Shown piece after piece: positions 11,868 through 24,324 of a stretch of 64,000 nt of DNA. The stretch is from positions 54,820,947 to 54,884,946 of the forward strand of contig CM018043.1 in assembly GCA_008638375.1 (NCBI GenBank), in the 5' to 3' direction. Below the pieces are notes generated by a model. That model searched no databases and was not told where the DNA came from. It saw only the letters and a program-made list of their open reading frames with translations. A program made the translations under genes and the position numbers. The stretch's first letter is position 1; the number at the start of each line of letters is the position of its first letter. This stretch comes from Nyssa sinensis (Eukaryota > Streptophyta > Magnoliopsida > Cornales > Nyssaceae).

Positions 11868-12100
11868 AGATGTGGTAGTTGTACGCACAAGATTGGAGTT
11901 CTTGTTATAACTTGCACAACCATGAGAGCTTGGAGTTCAAGTTAACTCTCTTTTATTTGTTTTCTAGAGTGACTAGAATATTACAAAAATTTAGTTAAAA
12001 AACTCATTAGCCAGGAGTTGATTGATTATGCATATGTATCCACCATATCATTGATCTTCTTAAGCATAAAATATATTTCATTTTAGTGTCTTTAGCAGTT
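11868..12100 (+). repeat. Diverged copy A' of the YUCCA 3' flank
   Basis: This aligns in direct orientation with 3566-3800 across about 230 bp with many substitutions and small gaps. No YUCCA coding exon can be seen upstream of it. The old LTR-like sequence and the Copia element lie between the two copies. Confidence 0.6.
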
Positions 12101-14891
12101 AATATTATGTTCTCCTTGTAATTCAACAGATAAAACAGGACTTCAATCTCCTCCTAATATTTTTTGTCAGTCACTTTATAAAATTAAGCACAATTCTTAG
12201 CTCCAAACTCAGTAGAAGGAACTTCCTTCTACTTGGATACGTGTTTTAACTACAATTTGGCACATATATAATGCACATGTACTTTTTAATTTTATTTATT
12301 TTTTTAAACTTAAATAATCAAATGATTTACATGTGAGTGCATACGTGTCACACTATGGTTGTGACATGTACGTGAATAAAAAGAGATTTTTCCTACCTAG
12401 TTTGGAGCCAAAGCACGGTCCCAAAACTAGTGACTTCAAACTATGTCCTGCTTGTGCCACGGTTGAGATAAGGCTCTGGTATGTTGAATTGCATTGCATC
12501 CTACCTTTTAACATTCCTTAACATTTACTTTTGCTCAGCAATAAAAGATTGCAAAGCAGCAAACTAAGTCCCTTAAACAAATTTTCAAGATTGAGACAGA
12601 CTTTTTGCATTTTGTTTTTAATGCAAATGTAGCTTAGTCCATTTTGGATTGTTACGAATCAAAACTTCAAGCTTCCACAACACAGACCACAGATCTCTAT
12701 GAACGTATAACAGAACCAACAAAAGGAAATGGCACCATCACCATGATCATGAAGGCCACTATATATATATATATATATAATATCTCTTCCCTTATATGTT
12801 TCTTGTGCTAAGCTGAATATTCCAACGCACACTTGGCCTCTCTTGAGGGAGGCCACTGTCATGAAACATAGCTTTGACACTTGTGCTCAGGAAGTATGCA
12901 CGATGGTCCCGAGCTTTAATTTAGTGTTGAACAATTTGGTTCTAGTCCTTCCCAGTCATGAACTGAGACCCCCACTACCAACTGGGCTGGTCCCTCCCAC
13001 CTCAGCTATGAATAAACCACAATAATATAAAGATAATTGGGTCTGACCCGAAATTGACTGGAACAGGTTTATTCTTCACCATAACCTGCTAAACCCGTGT
13101 CATTATCTAGTCATGTTCGCGGGTTGTGTTGAAAATTGTCAGCCCTATCTGTACATCCCAACTTCCATGGTCCAGTCAATAAGTTCAGCAAAATAATTGC
13201 AAGGCCCGTATTAATACATGAAAACATTTTCTAGAGGCTTTAGTTGTGGAATACTTTTTAGCTTTTCGTTAGAAGTCACATCCCATACCTTCTGCCTCTT
13301 GTCTTCGATCTACAGCAGCGATCATTTTAGAAACAGGAACTGAAAATGACTTCTAATGAATTGTCACTGTCAATTCTATTTCAAAACTCAGTTTTTAAGA
13401 AGTATTATTAGCCTAATACAATAGTTTACTACAAGGTAATAAGGAGGATGATGAGATAGCAAAGAAAGAATTGAATTACAGTATAAATTGCTCAAGTTTC
13501 TCAAAAGATAACTCATCCCATAGAAAGAACTTAGACGTCACAGGCCTTTGGACGTCGATATATATATATACACACGTGACATCGTGTTGTAGAGTGTATT
13601 GATCCAATGGAAAAACACTACTTCAACAATTCTTGTAATACATTCAATACAATGGCTTACTGCTATATCACCAGCATCTACGCCACCCTCCTTACGATCT
13701 TACAATAGAAATTCCCTAATCTTAGTAACATCAGTATGGCAGATAAACGATTACCTCCTGCCATTGCCGGGTTTAAAAATGATTAGATGTACATAACATT
13801 ACTCTGTAAGAGAGATATTGTTGTATATTAGCAAAATCATTATATTTGATCAAGTATATTATTAGTTTTATGATTATCCAATGGATAAAAGAGAACTTTA
13901 TTTGGTGATAGTTAAAGATAACTTTCTTTGGTGATAGTTCTCTCCTTTGAGCAATAAGCTACCGTTTTGGGAAATTTTTTGATTGAGACCGGTACAATAT
14001 GTGATAATGTGTATTTTTAATAATAATTTATTATTTGTGATACAACTTACATCTTTTAATGGGACATAATACATGAGTGAGTAGCATTAAAAGAATACAT
14101 TATCATGTGTTATACCAGACCTATTAAAAAATATCTCTCCTGTTCCCCCTCTAGAAACAAGTGACTGAGCCCGAGCTCCTAATCAAGTGCAGTAGTCAGT
14201 TTGGAGTTTGCATGCTTTCCCAAGCAAAGTTTGGTCTTGAACTGTGTATAATATGTTTCAATGTTTATATGATCCAATCGTTACGGATTGACGGCAACAT
14301 TTTTCAAGGAAGAAATTCCAACAATCCGAAGGAAAAGAAATGGAGTGAAATGCATTGAACAGAAATCCAACAAACTGGACCATGCCCACGTGATTCGGCT
14401 ACCCATTTTGCCCTTCTAAACGGAGGAAGTTGCAATTTAGTTTCATTAAGATTGAAGGTAAAAACGGATTAGGAGGAAATTAGAAGACTAAACCAAGCAA
14501 GATATATAGATTTTTAAGTTAATGTTCACTGTATAGCAATCCAGTTGCATATGAGTGGTAACAAAAGTCAGTATTGTAGGCATATATTCCCATCCCATCA
14601 GTGTGGATAATCCAATTGGAAGCTTGTCAGTGAAAGCAACACCGCTGGAATGCCCTGGACCAGAGAGCTGGATCATCATCAACACACATCCATATCTGGT
14701 TTTCCATCTTCAAGTCAAAGACGCGGCTTAATCATTGCATTGCAGAACCAATTATAGGAACAAAAGACGACAAGTTCTTGTGGAACTGTTCTTTTTTTAT
14801 TTTTCTTAGCTTAGGTGGCCCCAAAAAAAAATTACAAATCTTAAAAACTGGTCCAAGCTATTGAGTATCCTCATTTAGAACTATGTGTCCT
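12101..14891. other. Intergenic region
   Basis: No gene is supported. It holds a TA dinucleotide run at about 12760-12779. At 13020-13150 a segment with 'gggtctgacccgaa' and 'gcgggttgtgttgaaaattg' looks like a dispersed plant repeat of the kind rich in 'acccg/cgggt', but I cannot name it. The remaining short frames show no domain. Confidence 0.5.
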
Positions 14892-15230
14892 AAAAGCATC
14901 TCCATCAGATTTACTTTTAAAGCTCCTGGGTCATTCAGAAACAAGCTTGCTTCAGTAAAAAAAACAATATATATTTTTAATTTATATTCAAATATAATTT
15001 TAATATAATGTATCGTTATGTGATAATTTTTTACATCAAAATCATTATATAATGACTCGTCATAATAAGGATACAAATGAAAAAAAATATTAGAGATTTG
15101 ATAGATTGCTAATATATGGATTTAAAAGCAAATGGTGTTGTCTCTCTATTCAATTATTATTATTTTTTTAAAATATTGCTGCTGTTAACACATAATAAAA
15201 TCTCTGTAGAAGATTTGAGTTGATGCTTTT
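14892..15230. mobile_element. MITE, 339 bp, AAAAGCATC ends
   Basis: The segment begins AAAAGCATCTCCATCAGATT and ends, read as reverse complement, AAAAGCATCAACTCAAATC. This gives a 9-bp perfect terminal inverted repeat extending imperfectly inward. The interior is AT-rich and non-coding. The 'gcatctcca' terminus is common among plant MITEs. I could not settle the target duplication. Confidence 0.7.
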
Positions 15231-15475
15231 CTATGTAGTGCATCTAATCTAACCCTTTTTTCTTTTAAATTTAATTTCTAAAAGAAAGTAGTACATTTTT
15301 TTATCAAACAAATCTCGACCATCCATTTAATCTGGCCTTACGATAAAGTATTCCTTCAGGGACAGAATAAGTAAAATGACGAAAAAGTTAAGACTTTACA
15401 GTGATTATTTTTAACCTAGTTAGAGGGTATACCGGAGTTAGTCCCGTCGGTCACCATGTCATTTTTATTAAAAGA
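15231..15475. other. AT-rich spacer before the tandem array
   Basis: No gene or repeat structure is seen apart from the transition into the array at about 15476. Confidence 0.4.
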
Positions 15476-15908
15476 ATGTTTTAGATTCAAGTCTTATTTT
15501 TCATTAAGAATATGTAAATATTATTTTTATCTATGTTTGTCCAATTCGTAATATTTACAAATTCAAAAAAGAGAAATTTCTCTATCTTATCCATGTATGC
15601 TATTTAATTATAATTGGTCACGATATATAATACATATATGCTATTTTATTATATTTAATTTTTATTTATTAGTTAAAATTAAATATTACATGATATTTAT
15701 GTAAGTACGTGTATAACAAATTAAGACGGTAACATGTATTTTGGTAGGAGAGTTTTCTCCTGCTCGATTTAGAACTCAGTATTATCCAATTCGTAATATC
15801 TTTTAATATATAATTTTACCCGCACCTCAAAGCAAACAAACGAGGCCAACTAACATTAGGCGGGTGGGGTAGCTCACTTCTCTCACAAAAGTGAGGTTCA
15901 CTTTCGTA

Positions 15909-15940
15909 TTTCACAAACCGTAAATTTTACCTTTGTGAAA
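15909..15940. repeat. 32-bp palindrome inside array unit 1
   Basis: TTTCACAAA and TTTGTGAAA flank an inner GTAAA/TTTAC pair, giving an almost continuous hairpin. Corresponding sites in units 3, 4 and 5 (near 18144, 19507 and 20921) keep the right arm but lose the left. A second small hairpin, CTCAC-AAAA-GTGAG, lies about 25 bases upstream. Confidence 0.8.
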
Positions 15941-16409
15941 GAGATGGATGGCAGAGGATGACAAAGGTCGGCTATCTATCTTTATCAAAAAAAAGAAAAA
16001 TTAAAGATAAAACAATGAACAAGGTCACACTGAATCATTGGTGCAAAAAACAAAATTGAGTTATGCAAGACTACAAGTGGGTTAGGTTGGGGCTCTAGTC
16101 AATTCTAAATTTTAGGAAATATTTTTTAAAAATATAAAATTTTGACTTTTTTCAAATTAGTCTATCTTATAATTTTAGTTCAGTTCAAGTTTTACTAATT
16201 ATTTCTCTCACTTATAATCCAAAATCTTAGTTCACACTCAAAATATTTGGCCCAACTCAATTTTTACCTATTATTTCTTTTATTTTTACTAAAAATTTTT
16301 GACTCGCCCCAAAATTCTAAATACATCTTTTTTAAAAAATCTTCTAACCCCCTCTAATTATTTTCTTGATTCTGCCCTTAATTATGACTCAATTATTGAC
16401 CCAAGGTTA

Positions 16410-16745
16410 ATGATGTGTCATTCTTTAGGCATCTCCAAGAGATGTAGCAAATTTTTGAAAAACTCATTTTTTATGAGTCATGTCACTTCTGAGAATTTCA
16501 AGAGATGAAGCAAAGTTTTTTTCAAATTTATTACCTTCTTTCAAAATTAACAAATTTGCTATCTTTCTTCAAGAGAAATAATTGTAATTTTCTTATAACA
16601 AAATTTTTTGATAAAAAATAAAATAATATGCACCCATAATTATAATAAATAAAAGATAATAAAATATTATAATTTGTTACTTTAATTGAAATACTAAATT
16701 TTAAAGATAGCAAATGTGTGCATGAGGTAGGAAATGACATATTTA
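16410..16745. mobile_element. MITE-like segment closing each array unit (first copy)
   Basis: The ends are inverted: 'tgtcattctttaggcatctc' at the left against 'tgtcatttcctacctcatgc' read from the right. Just inside, both arms carry GCAAATTT/GCAAATG-type strings. The interior is AT-rich. Copies lie at about 16410-16745, 17278-17613, 18646-18981, 20008-20343 and 21501-21831. Being in register with the array, it was duplicated with the unit and did not insert five times. Confidence 0.65.
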
Positions 16746-17613
16746 TTATCTTTTAATATTAATCAAGGTTTCATATTCAAGTCTTATTTTTCATTAAGAA
16801 TATGTAAATATTACTATCCAATTCGTAATATATACATATTCAAAAAAGAGAAATGTTCTCCATCTTATCCAAAGAAAAATAAAAAATAAAACGATGATCA
16901 AGGTCATAGTGAATCATTGGTGCAAAAAACAAAATTGAGTTACGCGAGATTACATGGGGTTAGGTCGGGGCTCTTGTCAATTCCAAATTTCAAGAAATAT
17001 TTTAAAAAAATATAAAATTTTGACCTTTTTCAAATTAGTTTATCCTGAAATTTTAGTTCAGTTCAAATTTTACCAATTATTTATCTCACTTATAATCCAA
17101 AATCTTAGTCCATACTCAAAATATTTGGCCCAACTCAATTTTTACCTATTATTTCTTTTATTTTTACTACAAAATTTTGACTTCACCCAAAATTTTGAAT
17201 ACATTTTTTTTTAAAAATCTTCTATCCCCGTCTAATTATTTTCTTGATTCTGCCCTTAATTATTGACCCAAGGTTAATGATGTGTCATCCTTTAGGCATC
17301 TCCAAGAGATGTAACAAATTTTTGAAAAACTCATTTTTTATGGGTCATGTCACTTCTGAGAATTTCAAGAGATGAAGCAAAGTTTTCTTCAAATTTATTA
17401 CCTTCTCTCAAAAGTAACAAAATTGCTATCTTTCTTCAAGAGAAACAATTGTACTTTTCTTGTAACAAAATTTTTTGATAAAAAATAAAATAATATGCGC
17501 CCATAATCATAATCAATGAAAGATAATAAAATATTACAATTTGTTACTTTAATTGAAATACTAAATTTTAAAGATAGCAAATGTGTGCACGGGGTAGGAA
17601 ATGACATATTTGA
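16746..17613. repeat. Array unit 2, shortened
   Basis: It is about 868 bp long, missing roughly 500 bp. The junction is near 16870, where the text passes from the 'ctccatcttatcc' motif directly to 'aaagaaaaataaaaaat', skipping the palindrome and the TTAAGACGG anchor. Confidence 0.85.
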
Positions 17614-18981
17614 TATCTTTTAATATTAATCAAGGTTTTAGATTCAAGTCTTACTTTTCATGAAGAATATGAAAATATTACTATCCAATTCATAATATTT
17701 ACATATTCAAAAAAGAGAAATTTTATCCATCTTACCCCTAGTTAATCAAGATTTTAATAAACTCAACTCGTTGTATGTTAATTGTAACACACTAAGATGG
17801 AGAAAATTTCTCTGTTTTGAATACGTGTTTTAATTATAATTGGTTACAATATATAATACATATATGCTATTTTATTATATTTAATTTTTATTTATTAGTT
17901 AAAATTAAATCATACATGATATTTATATAAGTATGTATGTAACAAATTAAGACGGTAACATGTATTTTGGTAGGAGAAGTTTTCTCCTACTCGATTTACA
18001 ACTCAGTACTATCCAATGAGTAATATTTTTTAATATATAGTTTTATCCGCATCTCAAATAAATGTAAAGCAAACAAACGAGTCGCAACTAACATTGGGGG
18101 GTGGGTATCTCACTTCTCTCACAAAAGTGAGGTCACTTTCGTATTTCATAAACCGTAAATTTTACCTTTGTGAAAGAGATCGATGGAGGAGGATGACAAA
18201 GGTCGATTATCTATCTTTATCAGAAAAAAATAAAATAAAAGATAAAACAATGAACAATGTCACAGTGAATCATTGGTGCAAAAAACAAAATTGAGTTACG
18301 TGAGACTACAGGTGGGTTAGGTCAGGGTTCTAGTCAATTCCAAATTTTAGGAAATATTTTTTAAAAATATGAAACTTTGACATTTTTCAAATTAGTTTAT
18401 CCTAAAATTTTAGTTCAGTTCAAGTTTTACCAATTATTTCTTTCACTTATAATCCAAAATCTTAGTCCACACTCAAAATATTTGGCCAGCTCAATTTTTA
18501 CTTGTTATTTCTTTTATTTTTACTACACAATTTTGACTCAACCCAAAATTCTGAATACATTTTTTTTCAAAAATCTTCTAGCCCCCTCTAATTATTTTCT
18601 TGATTCTGCCCTTAATTATGACTCAATTATTGGCCCAAGGTTAATGATGTGTCATTCTTTAGGCATCTCAAAGAGATGTAGCAAATTTTTGAAAAACTCA
18701 TTTTTGATGGGTCATGTCACTTCTGAGAATTTCACAAGATGCAGGAAAGTTTTCTTCAAATTTATTACCTTCTTTCAAAATTAACAAATTTGCTATCTTT
18801 CTTCAAGAGAAACAATTATACTTTTCTTATAACAAAGTTTTTTGTAAAAAATAAAATAATATGTGCCCATAATCATAATAAATAAAAGATAATAAAATAT
18901 TATAATTTGTTACTTTAATTGAAATACTAAATTTTAAAGATAGCAAATGTGCGCATGAGGTAGGAAATGACATATTTAATA
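17614..18981. repeat. Array unit 3, full length
   Basis: About 1368 bp. The most similar partner by eye is unit 4, including the shared CCTAGTTAATC and CAACTCGTTGTATG segments. Confidence 0.85.
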
Positions 18982-20343
18982 TCTTTCAATATTAATCAAG
19001 GTTTTAGATTCAAGTCTTACATTTCATTAAGAATATGAAAATATTACTATCCAATTCGTAATATTTACATATTCAAAAAAGAGAAATTTTATCCATCTTA
19101 CCCCTAGTTAATCAAGATTTTAATAAACTCAACTCGTTGTATGTTTACTGCAACACTAAGATGGAGAAAATTTTTCTTTTTTGAATACGTGTTTTAATTA
19201 TAATTGGTCACGATATATAATACGTATATGCTATTTTACTATATTTAATTTTTATTTATTAGTTAAAATTAAATAATACACGATATTTATGTAAGTACGT
19301 ATGTAACAAATTAAGACGGTAACATGTATTTTGGTAGGAGGAGTTTTCTCCTACTCAATTTATAACTCAGTATTATCCAATTCGTAATATTTTTTAATAT
19401 ATAGTTTTATCCGCATCTCCAATAAATGTAAAGCAAACAAACGAGTCGCAACTAACATTGGGGGTGGGTAGCTCACTTCTCTCACAAAAGTGAGGCTCAC
19501 TTTCGTATTTCATGAATAGTAAATTTTACCTTTGTGAAAGAGATGGATGGAGGAGGATGACAAAGGTCGATTATCTATCTTTATCAAAAAAAAGAAAAAT
19601 AAAAGATAAAACAATGAACAATGTTACAGTGAATCGTTGGTTCAAAAAACAAAATTGAGTTACGCAAGATTACAGGTGGGTTAGGTCGGGGCTCTAGTCA
19701 ATTCCAAATTTTAGGAAATATTTTTTAAAAATATGAAACTTTGACCTTTTTCAAATTAGTTTATCCTAACATTTTAGTTCAATTCAAGTTTTACCAATTA
19801 TTTCTTTCACTTATAATCCAAAATCTTAGTCCACACTCAAAATATTTGGCCAGCTCAATTTTTACTTATTTCTTTTATTTTTACTACACAATTTTGACTC
19901 AACCCAAAATTCTGAATACATTTTTTTTCAAAAATCTTCGAGCCCCCTCTAATTATTTTCTTGATTCTGCCTTTAATTATGACTCAATTATTGACCCAAG
20001 GTTAATGATGTGTCATTCTTTAGGCATCTCTAGGAGATGTAGCAAATTTTTGAAAAACTCATTTTTGATGGGTCATGTCACTTCTGATAATTTCAAAAGA
20101 TGAAGCAAAGTTTTCTTCAAATTTATTACCTTCTTTCAAAATTAACAAATTTGCTATCTTTCTTCAAGAGAAACAATTATACTTTTCTTATAACAAAGTT
20201 TTTTGTAAAAAATAATATAATATGCGCCCATAATCATAATAAATAAAAGATAATAAAATATTATAATTTGTTACGTTAATTGAAATACTAAATTTTAAAG
20301 ATAGCAAATGTGTGCATGAGGTAGGAAATGACACATTTAATAT
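18982..20343. repeat. Array unit 4, full length
   Basis: About 1362 bp. It matches unit 3 closely, and the left arm of its palindrome has diverged. Confidence 0.85.
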
Positions 20344-21831
20344 CTTTTAATATTAATCAAGGTTTTAGATTCAAGTCTTATTTTTCATTAAGAATATGTA
20401 AATATTATTATTCAATTCGTAGTATATACATATTCAAAAAAGAGAAATGTTCTCCATCTTATCCAATTCGTAATATTTACATATTCAAAAAAGAGAAATT
20501 TTCTCCATCTTAGCCATAGTTAATCGAGGTTTTAATAAACTCAACTCGTTGTATGTTTACCGCAACACACTAAGATGGAGAAAATTTCTCTTTTTTGAAT
20601 ACATGTTTTAATTATAATTGGTCGCGATATATAATACATATATGCTATTTTATTATATTTAATTTTTATTTATTAGTTAAAATTAAATAATACACAATAT
20701 TTATGTAAGTACATATATAACAAATTAAGACAGTAACATGTATTTTAGTAGGAGGAGTTTTTTCCTACTCGATTTACAACTCAGTACTATCCAATTCGTA
20801 ATATTTCTTAATATAAAGTTTTATCTGCATCTCAAATAAATGTAAAGCAAACAAAGGAGACCAAGTAACATTGAGGGTTGGGGTAGCTCAGTTCTCTCAT
20901 AAAAGTGAGGTTCACTTTCGTATTTCATGAACAGTTAATTTTACCTTTGTGAAAAAGATGGATGAAGGAGGATGACAAAGGCCAGTTATCTATCTTTATT
21001 AGAAAAAAATAAAAAATAAAAAAATAAAAGAGAAAACAATGAACAGTGTCACAGTGAATCATTGGTGCAAAAAACAGAAAAAAGAAAAATAAAAGATAAA
21101 ACAATGAACAATGTCACAGTGAATCATTGGTGCAAAAAACAAAATTGAGTTACGCGAGATTACAAGGAGGGTTAGGTCGGGGCTCTTGTCAATTTCAAAT
21201 TTCAAGAAATATTTTTTAAAAATATAAAATTTTGACCTTTTTTAAATTAGTCTATCCTAAAATTTTAGTTCAGTTCAAATTTTACCAATTATTTCTCACT
21301 TATAATCCAAAATTTTCGTTTACACTAAAAATATTTGGCCCAACTTAGTTTTTACCTATTATTTCTTTTATTTTTACTACAAAATTTTGACTCAACCCAA
21401 AATTCTGAATGCAAATTTTATTCAAAAATCTTCTAAGCCCCCTCTAATTATTTTCTTGATTCTACCCTGGTTATGACTCAATTATTGACCCAAAATTAAT
21501 GATGTGTCATTCTTTAGGCATCTCCAAAGGATGTAGCAAATTTTATTTTTGATAGGTCATGTCACTTCTGAGAGTTCAAAGGATGAAGCAAAGCTTTCTT
21601 CAAATTTATTACCTTCTCTCAAAGATAGCAAATTTGCTATCATTTTTTTCAAGAGAAACAATTGTACTTTTCTTATAACAAAATTTTTTGATAAAAAATA
21701 AAATAATATGCGTCCATAATTATAATAAATAAAAAATAATATAATATTATAATTTATTATTTTAATTAAAATATATTTTAAAGCTAGCAAATGTGTGCAT
21801 GAGGTAGGAAATGACATATTTGATATCCTTT
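20344..21831. repeat. Array unit 5, expanded
   Basis: About 1.49 kb. It is longer because of two nested duplications. One is a segment of about 60-75 bp around 20400-20510 ('attcgtaatat...ctccatctta'). The other is a segment of about 70 bp around 21020-21140 ('aacaatgaacagtgtcacagtg...aaaaaac'). The array ends at the end of its MITE-like segment. Confidence 0.85.
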
Positions 21832-21837
21832 TTCTTT

Positions 21838-21985
21838 TTCGGCTTCTTCCCTTCTTGATGGCTTTAGTGGGCCCAAAACATTGATATGGCCACCAGATCT
21901 TCTGTATCCTTTTTTTTTGCTTCTTCCCTTCGAGATGGCTTTCGTGGGCCGAAAACATTTATGAGGCCACCTGATCGTCTGTATC
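21838..21985. repeat. Short tandem duplication next to the array
   Basis: Two copies of about 70 bp are present: 'gcttcttcccttc-gatggcttt-gtgggcc-aaaacatt...ggccacc-gatc-tctgtatcc'. They differ at several positions. Confidence 0.8.
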
Positions 21986-23563
21986 CTGTACTCGTCTCTT
22001 CTTAAACTCGTCCCTAATTTGTTTCAGTTTCAGCCCAATGGTGATGCCAACTTCCAAATTCATACATAAAAAACAACCAACCGTCTGGTTGGGCCCACAT
22101 CGCGAGGGCATAAAAAAAGGTGAAAATCCAACGGTGTAGGACGGCCGAGCTTCCAGAAACGTGACTGACCCATGAGAATAAAAAGAACAGACTAGAGGGA
22201 GAGAGAGAGAGAGAGTTGGATTCAAGAGATCTCCATGCACAACACCCATAAAAAGCTGTCTCTTTCTTATTTTTGTGGGAAGTTGTGAGCATTATATATA
22301 TAAATATAGTGAATTTGGTATGGAAGGGGTTGAAGAATCTCTGATACCGTGTGGGATCGACACTAATCTGAATTATCCCACTTGGAGTAAACAACAATTC
22401 ATTCTATTTCTCTTTCATGGGTAAATGCGTGTCCTTCACGAAATAAGCCCTGCATAGTATAGTCTACAGGCGCAATCCCAGTAACAGCAGTAGTCTCCTC
22501 ATCTGCTCACTTTTTCTGCTTTCTTCAGTCACATGCACTTAACTTAAACTTAAACATAGATAGAGAGAGAGACTGATATATATATATATATATATATATA
22601 CAGTCACAGATTAGGAGCAATATTCCGTAGACAGGGCGGGGCCGGTCCGGTGTGAGGTGTGTGTTTATTTTCTTTTGACAGAAAGCCAGCAGCTTATCCA
22701 ATGATAGATTCTTAGAACAGGAATTCCTGTAATTGGCAGCAAGCTGTGTTGTCATCCTTCGTTTGAAACAACCTTTTAAAAACAATATATATATATATAT
22801 ATATATTATCATAATTGCTTTTTACTTGTTTTTTAAATTTTTTAGAAGAGGATAGGACCAATCCATACCATCCATCATTAAACATAATGGCTTTTTATTT
22901 GTTTTTTAAATTTTTTTTCAAGCTTTTGATGGTTCAACAATGAAATGGTTGGTTGGGTCAACGACGTGGCCGATAAGTGGTGCCTGTACAGAAAGTTTAA
23001 TATGCTGTTTGATTGAATTTAATGGTGTTGGTGACACTGTACTTGCATTTTGGACTTGAAAGCCTAAAGCCAAAAACATTGATGGACTCAACCTTTGCCT
23101 ACTGAGATCGAAACAAAGAGGAAAGAATCATGGAATCATGTCAAGTGAGGCAAGATTATGAGATTGAAATACTCATCAAGTGTCTCTGATTTCATGTTTT
23201 AATCACTCATGTTGTTTATTTAAGAGCGCATGTTAGATGGTCCAGTCCTTTACAAACATGGTGGACTCATGAACAGTATTAGTAGGGGGGCTAAAATTCT
23301 ATAATTTAAAAAATTATTATCAGGATTAATTGCCTTTGGCCGACTTGTACAACAAAAAAAAAATGCAGTATATACAATTAGCCAAATAATAAAAATATTG
23401 TATATAATTATCGAAAGAACTCAGAAGAGTTATATAATTTATACATTTTAAATTTGTTGTTTTTGTCAATAAATTATTTAGTATAATTGTCACAAAATAT
23501 CATTACGTGATAACAGTGTGATAATCTTTATCATTTTTCAAAAATCATATAAATTTTTTTATT
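21986..23563. other. Intergenic region
   Basis: No gene is supported. A minus-strand open frame of 127 codons (22014-22397) has no recognisable domain. TA runs lie at about 22577-22601 and 22783-22806. A short direct repeat ('ctttttacttgttttttaaatttttt') occurs at about 22817 and 22890. Confidence 0.45.
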
Positions 23564-23568
23564 GTAAG

Positions 23569-24252
23569 TGATGCTGCATTTTTTGACTCGCAACACGTGA
23601 GGGCTCCGTGACCTGTAGAACACTCAGAGAGATGATCAGAGGACCACCGGATTGGCTCCGGCGGTAGCCGCTCCGATGCTTAAGTAAGTAAGGGAATTGA
23701 AAGACTGTATTGAAAGCCAAAGAATGAGCATGAATGTAAAAGCGTACCTCTAGGGTTTAATATATAAGTTGTGGCTTTCCTAAGTTAATTAGGATTCGAT
23801 GCCATGAATATAGGGATATGATCATCGGAGATTGTAGTTACCTTCTGGATCCTTGAGTCGTAGATGGAGATAATAATAAATAGTAGTTTCCGCATTGAAG
23901 ACCGTTTCCTTATTCCCCGCTTGACAGTTGTTAAGGAAACCATAAGATTGGATCCATATGAAGTGTTGAATAAATATTGTCCAGAACGGAAGGTCTGGAA
24001 GATGAATATATGAGAATGTCTTGAAGGCTTCATCTGCACTGTATGACCGAGTTTATCGGCTCTGAATGATATGTAAATAAGAATGCCCTGAAGGCTTGTG
24101 GCTACTCTGTATGATAGACATCTATGAGAATACCCTGAAGGCTTGTGGCTGTTCTGTATGATCGAAATTGTCAGCTCTGTAGGATCGAGATTTGTTAACT
24201 CAGTGGGCACACGTGTCTCAAAGTGATTGGTGTGTCTGTTTGTGGTATATCA
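23569..24252 (-). repeat. Tat element 3' LTR
   Basis: The 684-bp repeat begins TGATGCTGCA and ends GGTATATCA on the plus strand. The interior has several degenerate 'ctgaaggcttgtggct' and 'tgtatgatcga' short repeats, similar in style to the hairpin modules near 28.4 kb. Confidence 0.95.
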
Positions 24253-24276
24253 GCTACTCCCCCCCCCCCCCCCCGA
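24253..24276 (-). other. Tat element polypurine tract
   Basis: Next to the 3' LTR the minus strand carries a 16-G run (24259-24274 as C on plus) with GAGTAGC before the LTR. This is the expected place for the polypurine tract. Confidence 0.65.
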
Positions 24277-24324
24277 GCCCTTGTTAAAAGCTAGGGTTTT
24301 AACTAAGGTTGAGGGTTTTGTGAA

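Larger units (their letters stand above)
15476..16745. repeat. Array unit 1
   Basis: This first unit lacks part of the sequence found after the 'attcaaaaaagagaaatt' motif in later units. It carries the best-preserved palindrome (15909-15940). Confidence 0.8.
15476..21831. repeat. Tandem array of five long units (mostly about 1.36 kb)
   Basis: Two anchors define the array. AGGCATCTC recurs at about 16427, 17294, 18661, 20022 and 21516, spacing 867, 1367, 1361 and 1494. TTAAGAC recurs at 15721, 17947, 19311 and 20725. Each unit ends with a MITE-like segment and contains a short palindrome and AT-rich non-coding sequence. Copy 2 has an internal deletion and copy 5 has internal duplications. Copies differ by scattered substitutions and small indels. 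Short frames shared by the copies are low-complexity and need not be genes. Confidence 0.93.

Noticed and set aside
18377..20103. Similar 120-135 codon frames in array units 3 and 4
   Set aside because: They are low-complexity, Phe/Leu-rich translations of AT-rich repeat copies. Similarity comes from the tandem duplication, not from protein constraint.
22014..22397. 127-codon minus-strand frame
   Set aside because: No domain, neighbouring frames are equally long, and codon content looks random.
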